This document shows positions 1-14,400 of a stretch of 64,000 nt of DNA, one piece after another. The stretch's first letter is position 1. Every line of letters begins with the position of its first letter. The stretch covers positions 310,001-374,000 of the forward strand of contig NW_025946074.1 in the NCBI RefSeq assembly GCF_000764305.2, read 5' to 3'. The stretch is from Hyalella azteca. Lineage: Eukaryota; Arthropoda; Malacostraca; Amphipoda; Hyalellidae. Below the pieces are notes generated by a model. It worked only from the letters and a program-made list of their open reading frames with translations. It did not search any database and was not told the origin of the DNA. The position numbers and the translations under genes were made by a program.

Positions 1-366
1 CCAAGGCGCTGACCAACGTGCCTTTTCTTGAATATTTCCTTATCTATAAACTTAATTATAATAGTAATATTTTGTTCTTGTAATATCGGGTAAATAAATT
101 ATATTATTGGTCCTGTTTGTCTGCACTGTTGGTTCCGCGACTGAAAAACTTTTCAATTAAATCAATATTAATTAAGACAAGAATATACGAAGTTGGACTT
201 TTGATTATGATTTTTAATTTATTATATATTTTTATTTCATCATATAAAAAGTAGCATCATTCTACTCGGAATTGTTTTCATAGATGGAAGCATTTGCCTG
301 ATATTTACCTCCCGCCGTGTTCATGTAATGCTGCTCTTATTTTTTATATAGTGTCTGGTGAGGTAT

Positions 367-890
367 GACGATGTCTAATTTGATGTAGCGTCTTGTATAC
401 TCCTACGATGTCTAATTTGATGTAACGTCTTGTATACTCTTACGATGTCTAATTTGATGTAACGTCTTGTATACTCCTACGATGTCTAATTTGATGTAAC
501 GCCTTGTATACTCTTACGATGTCTAATTTGATGTAACGTCTTGTATACTCTTACGATGTCTAATTTGATGTAACGTCTTGTATACTCTTACGATGTCTAA
601 TTTTATGTAACGTCTTGTATACTCCTACGATGTCTAATTTAATGTAGCGTCGTGTATACTCCTAAACGAAAACCTACAAGTGTAAGGCCTACGTGTCTAA
701 TTTGATGTAGCGTCTTGTATACTCCTACGATGTCTAATTTTATGTAGCGTCTTGTATACTCTTACGATGTCTAATTTTATGTAGCGTCTTGTGTACTCTT
801 ACGATGTCTAATTTTATGTAACGTCTTGTATGCTCTTACAATGTCTAATTTTATGTAGCGTCATGTGTAACATTACGATGTCCGAGTTTA
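367..890. repeat. 37-bp minisatellite, about 13 copies
   Basis: The unit begins acgatgtctaatttgatgta and continues with a cgtcttgtatact core, about 37 bp in all. Copies differ by a few substitutions. A 30-bp unrelated interruption near 663-691 splits the array in two, and the last copies (after about 860) decay. Confidence 0.9.
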
Positions 891-1585
891 TGTTCGGTCT
901 TGTGAACCATGATGATGTCATTGAAACTGCAAGGCTTCTTAAATCCATTCATCGATCGCTGACACAGTTACTCCTCAGCTGCACTCATGTCCGCGTTATC
1001 ATCTGGCACTGCATCAACCAAATTAGCAAAAATTCTTTAAATTTATCTTAGTTAATGATAATATAGGTTTAGCTGGAGCCATGGAACTGCATCCCGAATT
1101 GTTTAACGAGTTACTGTTACTAACGAACATACATTAAATTTCCGTACTTATTCGTAAACGCACGTGAATCAAGCAAGTTTTTTCCCTCCCTTGCTTGTAT
1201 TAATATAAGATATTTCCATTTGTTCTTAGTATTATGGAACTTTGCTTTAATTTGAATGATTGAACGATTTATTTTTAATGATTGTGTGGGGATTTGACCT
1301 GGCATGTAATTGTCAGACTCCTACGAGGCAGACAGTGTTCCGGCTTAAATCCGCAATTTAATTTGTCCAAGTCCAAGCGGTATCTCACTATTGCCATCTG
1401 TATGAAAGTGTGCCCAGGTCCCATCGATGCTTCCATCTGTTAATACTTGTGCCCAGGCCTAGCGCTGTTTTACTATGACCATCTTGGTAAAATCGTGCCC
1501 AAGTCATAGAAGCCCCAAACCAAAGAACCGTAGTCAGGTTGTCGACCTTGCGCTCCTGACCACTGTTTTCTAAGACTTACACAAA

Positions 1586-1912
1586 CAGAGGCAGACCTAA
1601 CGAACCGTAACACGGCTGAGCGGCAGACCTAACGAACCGTACCACGGCTGAGCTGCAAACCTAACAAACCGTACCACGGCTGAGTGGCAGACGTAAATAG
1701 CCGTAACACGGCTGAGCGGCAGACCTAAATAGCCGTACCATGGCTGAGCGGCAGACCTAAATAGCCGTACCATGGCTGAGCGGCAGACCTAAATAGCCGT
1801 ACCATGGCTGAGCGGCAGATCTAAATAGCCGTACCATGGCTGAGCGGCAGACGTAAATAGCCGTATCACGGCTGAGCGGCAGACCTAACGAACCGTACCA
1901 CGACTGAGCGAC
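1586..1912. repeat. 32-bp minisatellite, about 10 copies
   Basis: The unit is about 32 bp, with core ggctgagcggcagacctaa followed by a variable aacgaaccgtacca or atagccgtacca half. Two variant types (cgaaccgt and atagccgt) occur in blocks: outer copies of one type and inner copies of the other. This suggests local unit amplification. Confidence 0.9.
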
Positions 1913-2410
1913 CAAGCGTGGCCTTGTAAACGATTGCTGGCTTCGCAGTCATCGCGCAAACTAGTTTGGGTAATACACTCTCTAGACAAATATTTAGTGC
2001 CCATGATCATCATTGTTACTTGAGAGACTTTGAAATGAGAAAATACGCCACAGCTATGTGGATACGAAAGTTTCAAATGAAAACATTCAATTGTAAGCCC
2101 CACATAACTTGTAGGTTTTCGTTTATGGTTAATTCTAATTTAAAGAAGACTTTAATGTTTCATGACGACTCATTATTATACGTTACAACATTCAACCATC
2201 ATATTTTCAACTTATTTCTTGCAACGTTCAACGTCTTTTCAGTTCTTGATACTCCACTGGCCAGTCTCGCAGGTGCCGATGTAGGCTCGTAAATATTATC
2301 GTTGTGTGCACGTTTGTTGACGCGAGCAAACAACTTCGTGGTTGTTTACACTGTCGATAAACAATGAAAGCTAGAAAGCTGGGCTCGTACCTGCTTTGAA
2401 TTTCACTTTT

Positions 2411-2730
2411 TGAATTTGAATTTCACGTCTTGAAACAAAACTGTTATTTGTGGAAGCGCAGTGCACTTTTCTTGCATGATCAACTGAGAAAAGAATTTAA
2501 ATTTCACTTCTTAAAACAAAACTTTTATTTGTAGAAGCGCAGTGACTTATCTTGCATGATCAACTGAGAAAAGAATTTAAATTTCACTTCTTGAAACAAA
2601 ACTTCTATGTAGAAGCGCAGTGCAATTTTCTTGCATGATCAACTGAGAAAAGAATTTAAATTTTACTTCTTGAAACAAAACTTTTATGTAGAAGCGCAGT
2701 GCAATTTTATTGCATGATCAACTGAGAAAA
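2411..2730. repeat. About 79-bp tandem repeat, four copies
   Basis: Four units each start near gaatttaaatttcacttctt, pass through gtagaagcgcagtg, and end in cttgcatgatcaactgagaa. Unit starts are near 2411, 2493, 2573 and 2652. Copies are well conserved with small indels. Confidence 0.88.
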
Positions 2731-5444
2731 ACGTATTTGGGATTCCTTGCTGAATAGCTTGGGTTTACGTCTCGATGTTCTCGAACTGGTATTGAATTTT
2801 TTGCAGAAATTTGTGATGCCATGCAATAATGCAAAACATTAGCGACAGATTTTTCTTCGACATTTGGATTCGTTTAAAAAAAGTTTTTATTGTCGAGGGT
2901 TTATTGATATTCCAGGTTTTGTATTTTATGCTGGAGTAAAATAATTATAAAAACGAGATCGATAAATCGCTATCAAACATTTGGACGTGTTCATTTTTCA
3001 CGACGAAACTATACCCATACTCAGAAATGCTTAATATGATCGATGATCATAAAACCCGATTTCTCCATGCTTTTATGACGAATTTAGCTATAATCACGAA
3101 CTGTGAAGCGCTGAAGATAAAAAGAAATCTTCTATAATACTTTTTAGTATCCATAGCTTGCAGCAACCCAACTTTATGCATGTCTTCTTCTCTTCCGTTA
3201 TTTATACAAACTTATCTTCATACAACATTTACACACATCCAAGATAAGGGAAAATTTATTCAGTCTTCAACGAAAGTTGATCGATGAATCAGAAATGAGG
3301 CTGTGCAATTCATATGTTCGTTGTCTCCTAATCTTATCATCGAAGGATTGAGCTTAAACAATTTCCAGCGATAGTATTACTGATAAGAATGATATCCTGA
3401 TTGATTAAGACCAAGTTTGCTTACAATCTCTCCGACATCGTGTCAAAGCCGATGTGTACAAGGTGAAACTGATGTGCCAGAGCGTGCAGTTTGTGGCAGC
3501 CATTGTAGTGTTCTTGCCCTGAAATACTTTGGCTTTACTTCAAAGAGAAGTAATATTGAAAATTATTCAAATACAAAGGCCGTACGGATATTTACACTTC
3601 AATTTTTAGCGTATGCGATTGTCCTGCATGTATGTTTTATTCCGAACCTTTTCTATGGATTTCTGTTCCGTATCAATTTCCCGTTGCATTTTTTCGTATC
3701 CACGGTTCTTTTACTCATATTCATAAATACAGTAATTGGGTTTGCATGACTTCTTCATTTTTCTTTGTTCTTCTTTTGAAAATTATGAACAACACAATTA
3801 TAAATCGTTGCTTTAGTTCGTGTTGATTTAGATTGAATTAATGTTTACCAGAATTGTACATTTTTAACATGTGTTCGGAATAAATTTCCTATTAAGGTTT
3901 CCTATATTTCCACAAATTTATCGCCATATGTTCATTGAAGTAGACTCATCTATGCTCATTTATAAAAAAAATCATGTTACAAGCAAGCACTAGCTGGTCT
4001 AGAAATAGCCGCGGCTGGGACAAACTGCAGTCACTGCAAGGCACAGAGTGCCAGTGCCATAGTGGAGTGTCACAGAGGAGGAAGTAATGTCGTGCCTTGC
4101 CGGAATACCCATAACGAACGTATCGCACTTTCTGTAAATGTTTTCAATACTTTAGATTGAAAACAAATAACAAAGATATCAGAATAAATCGGTAATGAGA
4201 GACATTTGATGTGTTAACGCCGGATATTTCCGTGGAAACGTGATCTACAGTCACTAGTTTTTGTTCAGGCGCTCGGTCGTTCTGCAATTTAGTCTCGGTG
4301 TTCTTAGCATTGTTTTTCCCACCCCTATGGTCACCCGCAAAAAATTCAGATGATGATTACTTTGTTTATTTGAACCTTTCAATTGAGATATTTTTCTTGC
4401 ATTGAAACTTCAATAATTTATTGATTACAAACTTCAAAATAGGAAATGTGTGAATGATCGGAAGTCACTGTAAAAAGTCAGTTTATCAGACATCATAGCT
4501 CTGGTGCGATTATTTAATCTGATGTGTAATACCATTTCATGCTTGTCAATCCCTTTCAATGCTATTCCTACCTGAACTGGTGGTATGCACGGCTGAAAAA
4601 TTGATGACGATTATCTGATCATATGAACCATATCATGCATGATCTAATAATTCCTACATGAGATCGATTGCTCGCGCAGCAACACTATTGCGACTAATGC
4701 TGAAATTTGTTATCATTTTAAATAAGATATCTATTTATCTATATATAGATATATTTACTGATCATGCAAGAACTGCATGCGAACTAAGCATGAATTTAAC
4801 AGAAAAATCTTTGAATCTTATATAGTCTTTTAATTTTTGTTTTAAACGAATTACATAAACTTAGACATATGTAGATTTAGAGCCAGCGCGTGCTGGATAA
4901 AGTTTTGAGATGGCTAATGGAATAACTCAAAAATTTACTTTTATCCAGACGCTGCAGTTACACTTGAATATATATGTGTGTGTGTAAAAATGAATGCTTG
5001 GTTGATTTCACCCTCTGCACTGTTATTTATAGTTTCTGAATGAGGAACATGATAATATATAAACAAAACAATGCGTGCATTACTGGAAGATGGTGACAGG
5101 CTATGAACATCGTGTGATGTGACGACTTTAAAACAATTTAAAGCATAAAATTTTACACTAAATGGTTAAAAGTAGATAAGGATATTATCGAAATTTAAAA
5201 AATGATTCTTTTAAATTAATTTTGGCTACACTGTTGATAAATTTCGTGTTGATTCAACAAACGTTTTTCGTTAACGATCGCAATGACCGAAGAAGAATAA
5301 AACCAACAAGAAAAACAAATTCTCAAATCTTTTTATCGTGTTTTTTTTTTTTTTTGGAGTAAGAATGTGATGGGGGGTTTTCACATATTTATCTATGAAT
5401 CTCCATGATGAATCTTCCATGTTTGGTGAATTATAATATTCAAA

Positions 5445-5471
5445 ATGAATTTTCTTAGAAACTTGCTACAG
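5445..5471 (+). CDS. tacc: TACC candidate first coding exon (MNFLRNLLQ)
   Basis: An ATG with A at -3 opens nine codons, MNFLRNLLQ, followed directly by a strong donor (CAG/gtgagt). The exon leaves in phase 0, which is what the next exon at 8504 needs. An in-frame TGA lies at 5427-5429, so this ATG is the first possible start. It is short and rests on splice and phase logic only. A rival start at 6275 is discussed under rejected items. Confidence 0.45.
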
Positions 5472-8400
5472 GTGAGTAAATGCGCGTCAGTATTTTTGTC
5501 CATTTTAATATAAATACGTCACGTTGCTCATCAAGGTAAATTATATGAACTTGAATCGCTTTAATAATTTATAAACGATTACTTGGCTCATGCAGGGTAC
5601 TTATCGAGGATTCTTTACCTGCTACTTGTACAATCAAAATTTATACTCTTGCGTATTTTTGATGGATTTACTTGATTGATTCCAACCACTTTTATCCGGG
5701 GCTTTATATTTTTTTTGAGGACTTCATCGCGATTATCATTTGCATGAAATATATAAAATGAATGTACATACCCAGGTTGCTAACATATGAGCCGGATGTA
5801 AAACTAAAACGCCTCATTTTCATGATGATAGATAGAATTTGTCTGTCCAAGTTTAGTTTGAAAACTTTTGCAGCTGCATTAAATTGTAAATATCCCATGA
5901 TTGCAGAATTATTTAGTCTCTCATCTAATGAGTGAAAGAAAATTAGTTTTCTGTGTAATTTTCACTGTTTGACGTTTCGTGATTTAACACGCCAGTGATC
6001 AGCTGTGATGTGCTAGTTAGGTTAGTTGCGTTGTGTCTTGAGGTTCGTTCATGTAAATCACAGACCACAGTAAATGTCATAATGCGCTGGAATAAAGTAA
6101 CAAGCGTGTTTCTATTTACTAGTTATATCTATAAATAGTCACGACATTTTTCTAAAGACCGGCCGAAAATCATTGCTATCATGCGTCGCTAGATTTTTAG
6201 TTAACAAATTCTGTATGTATTGCAATTTGCAAGCACCCGCTAGTCGTCGGCCGTCGCTAGTGACTCGCTACCACCATGCCGGCGGCCGGTAGAGACTCCA
6301 GGTCCAATCCAATACTGAAAAAAAAATCATTTTACTCAAGTTGCACGAATCACCTGTAGTAAAGTCATAATTTTCAACTTTGGTGCCCACACAAGTTCGA
6401 TGAGTTTTCGCTCTAACTTTAAGTGACAGGCGTCAGGCAGTTTCTGCCTGTATGATGAACTACCGTAGGCTAAAGTTATTTTATTTGATTTATCATTTCC
6501 TCCGTTAGTCTGCTTCTGCTACCGATACCGTCATATCATTCAATGACTCTGAAGCAACGCCAAATTGAGCCTGCTGCTTTTGAAGTTTTTTTATCGTCTA
6601 ACAGAATTAATTATAAATGATGTTTCCTGTTTACTCCTTGATTACCTTTTGCACACCTGTTCCAACTCCCTGCTTTGAGCAAATTGCTGGGTTCTTCTTT
6701 GGGACCTGTAAATTAGAAGAAAGACTTGTGAGCACAATATTTAGTTTGTTTTATGACCTTTTTTGTTGTGGAAAATTCGAGTTTAAATTCTACTTTAATT
6801 TGTATTTCAGTACTGTTGATGACTCATTTTCAGGTTACTGTTAACAACTTAACTAGCTTGTTGTTACTTGTTAGTTGCAGTTGCTCCATGCTGCTACACT
6901 TAAAATTTAATACTAATAGGCTAGCTCAATTTTAATTTTAGCGCAATCATTTTGTAACACTCACTAACACACTAACACTGATCCAATTCTGTCAAAATTT
7001 TGTAGAATGCTTCTCATTATCTGGTATCCTGTTTCTATTTTGAATTTGAAATTTTATCATTTTAACAAATTTTCATGCCCATAAAGCCAAAAACCAAAAT
7101 AGCTACACCATAATTGCCACTTGCCAGAATGAATCGCAATGAGGGCCCTGGGCATGGCTTGATTGGCTTCTTCCCTCTTCAGTACTTCTGTTAGGTTCTG
7201 TATTCAGTCTCAGTGTATTGTTGATGTCCTGACAATATCTTCATTTTTTTCATGGTCCTGTTTTTCAATTTTTCTCAACTTTAGTACTTCTTTAGTTCTT
7301 AACTTGAAGAATTTTTTTTTAGGTTTAACCATGGAGAAATATCAATTATCAAATTTTTGTTACTTGTTAGTAAAGTCACAACTCACAACTTAGTCACAAG
7401 TAAATAAATGTTGAATCTTTTGAATTTAATTTACAATTACCTCAGTTTGCATGTTAGTTAAGTTATTATATATAATATAGTTTGCATTCTTATGTTGTTA
7501 ATATGAAATTAGGATTATCCTATTTAATATTTAATTTACTGGCAGACCTTTCATAACTTCTCCCAGTCGACCTACTTATTTCATATTAGGTAGGCTTTAA
7601 ATGACCTTTTTTTCTATCCTAGTTTGATATTTGCAATAAACAAGAACCATTTTTGCATTGCTTAGCCATTTGGTTGAGTAATTGTGAATAAATAAGTTAG
7701 GCCCAGAGTTACAAATGTTTTAGTATGAATACAATTGCACAGTATAATCATATTGCCATGACTCAGGAGATTTCAAGTTCATGTTTTATGATGATGATTG
7801 TGAAATATTTAGTAAAAAATTTTTGGCTTATCAGAGGTATATTTCACTTTTAAATCTACATTCAATGTCAGCAACTTGGTACAGTACTTCCAATGCTAAT
7901 GACTTAACATTGTTAGTAGGTAATGACTAACAATTTAAATATATCTCTCCATTGTTCTGTTGTGGCCTTGGAAGTTTGTGGTTTTGTATGAACATTGTAT
8001 TTATTCTTCACTAGAAACCTGTTTTCTTTCTTATATATTTTAGATATATTGTTTTTAACTCTGTAGGCTACATTAGAGCATTATTCTTCAACTTCATGAT
8101 CTATAGGAAAACCAATGTTATGTATGTAGCTAGCTTAAATGTATAATATTTCCTTAATTTACATTGATCCTTGAATTAATTTCATATGAAATGACTTGTC
8201 AAGTTTATGTATATATAACATAAATTTTGCCCTTTTTTTACCAATTTTCATTCTTAAAACTTGACTTCCATTTAAAAATATATGTACAAAATAGTCCCTA
8301 TGTAAGAAAAATTTAATATGAAAGTTCAAATATAATCATATCTAATGATTGTTAGGCCATTTATTTGAGGAGGAGTAAAATGTTTAGAAACATTTATGTA

Positions 8401-11400
8401 CCTACTTGATTGCTAAAATAGTAGTGAAAGATTAAATGAACCTCCTCACTTACAATGTTAATCAATTTAAGAACTTCCTAATTAACGTTTATTTGTTCCT
8501 CAGGGAGGACAGAAAGGACAGACAGCCACTCCTCCCTCAGCAGCTGCTGTGGTAGCTGGGTTGTCAGGAGCAGGCAGCTCTGGAACACTGCCAGTTGTGC
8601 TTGACATTGCCACTGATATCAGGTGACTGATCTGTGATGAAGCCACTCAAAAAGTTAACTTTAATAAAAAAGTCTACTATAAAGAAAAAAGTGAACTGAA
8701 AACAAAAAGTAAATTTAAATCAGGAAGTCAACTTAAATCAAAATGTCAACTCAAAGCCACTCAATCCAATCATCCAATCTGTGACAAAGCAGAGACTTTT
8801 TTAGACTGTAAGCTTTTGAGTCATACGAGTATGTAAACCTGTAAAGTATCATGGATACCAACATTGTATAATATACGTATACTTACTAAACATAGATTTT
8901 GAATAAAAATTTTGAACTAGATCTGGTAATTTAGAATGAGCATTTCTCTATGAAACTATGATAAACTGTAACCTTATGCTTTTGTATACATATCTGTTTA
9001 TTTGTTTCATTGTATACCATAGGTACCTATGTATGACCTCATGAATATGTTATCCTTTTTCATCATTTCATGAAATTGGAATTCATTTGAATTTTCTGTT
9101 CCAATTACATACTGGTGCTACTGATTCCCATTCATTTTCTAGAAACATTAAAAAATGACTAATAAAATATACCAAGTTAATGGGATCAAAATTACTTTCT
9201 TTTTGTACTTTTTTGGCTCAAATTTCAGGCACTAATTAGAGTGTTTTTTTGTTCATCAAATTCAACTTTCAGTTGAGGCTGATGTGAGTATCTTTAAAGC
9301 AATTTCTGTCTTCTAGCTAATTTAAAACACTTTCTTCATGAACAGCCCCTGCGCTTCACCCGAGCCCTGTGCCCGAGCACGACTGTCTTCAGGTATATAC
9401 CAACTCAGTTGTACTAGTATTCCTATTACATTTAAAAGTACCATCAAGTGGGTTGACTTAGGCCACCACCACAACAGAAACAAATGGCAGCAAAACAAAA
9501 TAATAAACGTTGGCCAAAGTGCCTGGGGTGATTTTGGCCTCCGGAGTGACTTTGGCCAACGTTTATTATTTTGTTTTGCTGCCATTTGTTTCTGTTGTAA
9601 TGGTGGCCGAAGTCACCGCCGGTGGCCGAAGTCACCCCAGTTGATGGTAACTATTTTCTCTGTCGTAAATTGAGCATGGGTCTTTAGAATAATCAACTAA
9701 TAAGCTTACTGTAACTTCTCAATTTATTTTAATAACCAAATTCTTTTATTTAGTTGTAGTATATGTACTGAATGTTATGTACTAAAAGAATGTAAATGTG
9801 CTCTATTACAACAGGTGCTACTCGAGTGTCTGTGCTACCTTCTTCTCTCGATCCTAAAGGTACAGCCTGTCTGTCTGTCTCACTGGTATCTCTCTTTATA
9901 ACATTTTATTGTAGTTGTTTCTATGTGTTTTCCAAGACATAACTGCTGTCAGGTTTCGTTTTTTCCTTACTTTCTAATATAATAAACGTATGTTTGCCTG
10001 TGTTAACCTGTATGCTATTAGTTTTGATCACATTGATAAGCTATGCTACGATTTTTCAACTCTCCTCATGTACAAAACTCTGGGGACCGAGCCTAAAAAA
10101 AAGGAAAATGCTCAATGGGGGTAAAAGGTACGAGACAAAAATTTCGTGAATCGTAGCCAAAAATCTACCGAGTTGGTGCAAAATATTGGCGCACGTTTTA
10201 TATCGGTATAATTTAGAGACTATTAGAGTATATATTCAGTAGCTTCCATAGAGCCATGTAAATACATAACTGGTATCAAAGAATATTTAAGTACTTTTAT
10301 ATGCTTTATTATTTACTGGGTTTTAATTGAAAAGGAACGGTATTTAGTACCTCATAACTACTTGCGATGATAGAATGACGTTCCTGACGTACTAAAAAAA
10401 TCCTTCGATGAATCGCTGGTGTAGTGCTGGTTCTTGGGCTGGTCTACGACCGCACAGAGGTAGGTTACCGGGGCCAAAGTAGTGGTCGCAGGCAAAACGC
10501 AGTGCATTTCAATTGTTTGTTTAGTGTAATATATGAAATATATAAAGGTTCCCAGGCCTGAAGTAGTGGTCGCAGCTAAAACGCAGTGCCACCTAGGGTC
10601 GGTCGTATCGCAGACTACGTACACTCTAGCCCGTGCCCACGTATGCGTCCAAGGTCCTGACCGTGCTCAAACTAGGCTTCAGATAAAGGCTTCACTACAT
10701 AGGTGAACAGGTGCCGAAGATTTTTCAAAACTGGATCCTTATCATACTTGTAACGTCGAGAATAAAGGTGGAACAAAGTCACATATGAAGCTTCATTAGC
10801 ACTCAGATAGCTGCTGTTACGAGGTCAGGTAGCGAACTGCTCGAAGATTCCTGCCAGAAAGATGAAGTAAAGCAGTGGCGAAATTAAAATTTTAAGTCCA
10901 ATGTGCACCATGAAACGTCACCCCAATCCTACGAGCAAGTTTTAAATTGAAATTTATGCCCGAAATTTGAGATTTTTGAAACTATATCCAAGTTTTTCGT
11001 TTACCCCAAGCAAATTTAAAGATTTATAAATGTACTTAAATCAGACAAAACTTGAGATGGAATTGGATAATGGTGAACATTTTACTTTGATTTTGTGCAT
11101 TTCGTTTTTTGTGGTTTCATTCATTAATTTCAAGCATTCATAACGAATTTGTTCAGTCTTTTTTGACATTACTATAATAAATATATTACATAAATAACTT
11201 CCGATGTCATATTAATTTACCTCATCCTGACATTGTATTCCATTTTAATTTAAATCGTCATGCACTGTTAAACTATTTTTTACTGTGTAAAACTTTATTT
11301 AGTTTCAAAATATTTGAATACATTCCTAAACAAATCCCGTCAAAACTTTCCGATTTAGAACGCGACCTCACAAAACCGGGTTTCATAATTCCCATTAAAA

Positions 11401-14400
11401 TGTCATCAGTGGAATAGTTGTTGCATGGGAGATGAGATTTGGTGTAATTGTTAAGTGGGAGATGAGCTTTAATGACCTTTATACGCAGCTTATCTGCGTC
11501 ACGATAGCGGCTTCCTTTACGCAACGATTGCCCAGTGCACGCTTTATACGCGCTCCCGACGCCCCGTATTCAATTATGTGTAGTTCTGTGTTGTTGACGG
11601 GCCGATCAGTATCGCTATACTGTCTCCTGTCAGTTTTGTAAATCCTGTGTAGTTCAGTGTCGGTATACTGTCTCCTGTCAGTTTTGTAAATCCTGTATAG
11701 TTCAGTGTCGGTATACTGTCGTCTGTCAGTTCTGTAAATCCTGTGTAGTTCAGTGTCGGTATACTGTCTCCTGTCAGTTTTGTAAATCCTGTATAGTTCA
11801 GTGTCGGTATACTGTCTTCTGTCAGTTCTGTTAATCCTGTGTAGTTCAGTGTCGGTATACTGTCTTCTGTCAGTTCTGTTAATCCTGTGTAGTTCAGTGT
11901 CGGTATACTGTCTCCTGTCTGGCGCTGTCTGTCCAGTGTCTGCTTGTTCAGTTCATTATTATGTCTGCTTCTCTCTGTAATAAATTATCAACATTCAACT
12001 CTGTTTAGTTTGATTGTTTTTGTTCTGAGCGTGAATGCATTCGAGTTGAAATTATTTTAAAAACTGGTGTTCACAATAAGTAGTTACTCTTGAATTTTTT
12101 AACTTTCTATCACCTCACATTTTTAAAAGAATAATTTTTTTGTAAAACTACAATATTTTCACTTCCCAACCACTGCCAACGAATGTTCATGAAAATGAAA
12201 TTAATATATTTTCCCGAAAATCATTACATTCTATTATAGCTTCCCTCTAATGTTCCCTCGTTCGTAAAGTTATAATAATATTATTAAATATATTATATCA
12301 TAGTATACAATTTATTTCTAACGTGACCATCTGCGTGCAGAGTCCGAGTACGAGAGTGCAGAGGAGCTTGTTGGGGACACTACATCTGTGGGAGAACTTA
12401 CATTTGCCGAAGAACCTGCACCTGCCGAAGAACCAAGGTTTACGGAAGAATCTACATCCGTTGAAGGATCTACATCAGCCGGAAAACCTGCATCTGTTGA
12501 AGAATTTGAACCGGCTGAAGAACCTGCTCTTGCACCTGCTGAAGAACCTGCATCAGCCGGAGAACCTGCACCTCCCGAACAACCTGCACCTGCTGCAATA
12601 CTTCAACCTACATCTGCCGAAGGATCTACATCTGCTGAAGAACCTGAACAAAAACCTGCACCTGCTGCAACACAAGCTAGTAGTGCAACTGAAGTAAAAT
12701 CACACGAATCATCAGCTGTAACTCCTGAACTAGCACGTGCATGTCTTGAACGACCTGCCACGCCTGAACCTGAAGCTGCCACACATGAAGCAGCTGCTAC
12801 ACTTGAACTAGAAATCGCTACACTTGAAGCAGCTACCGCCCTTGAACTGAACGCTCTTCCTATCCAAGCTTCAGCAGCACCTTTACTAGAAACTGCCGCA
12901 GTTGTAGCCGCTGCAGCACCTGATATAGCTACAGCAGGGGCTTCAGCTGATCCTGCTACAGCTTCTGCATCAGTTTATCTCGCTGCAGCTGCTGAAAGCA
13001 GTGCATCTGGTCTCAGCAGAGGCGTGCCACAGCAGTCAGAGTCTCTCGATCAGTCCGAGTTTGAACTCAACGAGCAACAAGTGCGCGGCCAGGACGAGGA
13101 TCTGAAATTTTCCTGTGCTCAAGAGCTAACGGTAAATCAAGAGTTAGCTCTTAGTCAAGAGCTAGCCTCAAGTCAAGAGCTTGCTTTAAATCAAGAGCTA
13201 GCATTAAGCAAAGAGCTTGCTTTAAGTCAAGATCTAGCATTAAGCCAAGAGCTTGCCCTGAGTCAAGAGCTTGCCTTAAGTCAGGAGCTAGCATTAAGTC
13301 AAGAGCTTGGTCTCAGTCAGGCCTCTGGCAAGAGCCAAAAGACCTCACAATCTCCTGACTTCACCACTCAAAGAAATGAAGAAATTCGTGGAGAAAATCC
13401 TGATGCTTCTTCCAGCGATGCAACAGTAGTTCGAGTTGCTGAAACTCCTGTTGCGTCAGTAGAGGCACCAGTTGCGTCAGTAGAGGCACCTGTTGCGTCA
13501 GTAGAGGCACCTGTTGCGTCAGTAGAGGCACCTGTTGCGTCAGTAGAGGCACCTGTTGCCCCAGTAGAGGCACCTGTTGCGTCAGTAGAGGCACCTGTCA
13601 CACCAGTAGAGGCACCTGTTGCGCCAGTAGAGGCACCTGTTGCGCCAGTAGAGGCACCTGTTGCGTCAGTAGAGGCACCTGTTGCGCCAGTAGAGGCACC
13701 TGTTGCGTCAGTAGAGGCACCTGTTGCGTCAGTAGAGGCACCTGTTGCACCACTAGAGGCACCTGTTGCGTCAGTAGAGGCACCTGTTGCGTCAGTAGAG
13801 GCACCTGTTCCTCAGGAAAATGTGCCGAAGGACAGCGAAACCAGCTTCCCCGATGAAGAGCTGCCGTTGGTGCCGAAAAAATCCTACAATTTAGATTTTT
13901 TGGACCGCTTGGACGACCCAAATTTTAATCCTTTTGGGACTAAAAGCTCGATACGTAATAGCCCTCCCCCCAGCCCCCGCGTCGGCCTCCCCCCGCTGAA
14001 ACCTGCAGTTTTGAAGAAAGGAACAAGGAAGGAAAAACCTGCTGATACAAAATCCGCCGATTCTGGTTCGTCCTCCGGCAAGGACGAAAAAGAAACCGCG
14101 GTAAAGGAGTTTCCAAAAGTCATTAACAACTCCGGCTCTGGAAATTCGGACCCTCAAATTCCGGTTCCAGAAGACGAAGCTTCAGGTAACGTCAAGAAGA
14201 CAACGTCTCAGGCTCAATCAAAACGCATTGTAAGAAAACCTCCTCTGAAATCGCGATCTAAAGCGCCTTCAGTGACCAAGCCTAAGTTATCCGGGGATTT
14301 GACGAATAAAGGTCAAGAATTAAAGGCATCTGACGACACTTTTTTGGCGTCGAGCAGTGTTGGGGTGATACATAATATTGTTTCTGTAGACAATCATAAT

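Larger units (their letters stand above)
1..5444. other. 5' flank, repeat-rich, no supported gene
   Basis: AT-rich DNA with three tandem repeat arrays, listed separately (367-890, 1586-1912, 2411-2730). Short open frames exist, for example near 3417-3749, but none shows a recognisable domain, a convincing splice context or a codon pattern unlike its surroundings. The TACC promoter presumably lies toward the right end of this stretch, but no clear core promoter motif was seen. Confidence 0.5.

Noticed and set aside
367..890. CRISPR-like appearance of regularly spaced repeats
   Set aside because: Units are head-to-tail without unique spacers, and the genome is eukaryotic. Ordinary minisatellite; the same applies to the other arrays.
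3417..3749. Open frame with Cys-rich start and hydrophobic end
   Set aside because: No domain recognised and no coherent splice sites; composition changes midway. Insufficient support for a gene.
6275..6358. Kozak-like ATG in a GC-richer patch (MPAAGRDSRSNPIL) as an alternative TACC start
   Set aside because: Its only usable donors are weak, and none exits in the phase-0 needed by exon 8504. A phase-2 exit at 6300 could skip to 9346, but the donor (aggtccaa) is poor. Left as a possibility only.
9338..9673. Open frames on both strands across the foldback element
   Set aside because: Mirror products of an inverted repeat; the frame overlaps a spliced TACC exon only by chance.
13361..13921. 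Several open frames on the minus strand opposite the VASVEAP array
   Set aside because: The 21-bp unit is a multiple of three and lacks stops in several frames. These frames are shadows of the plus-strand coding repeat.
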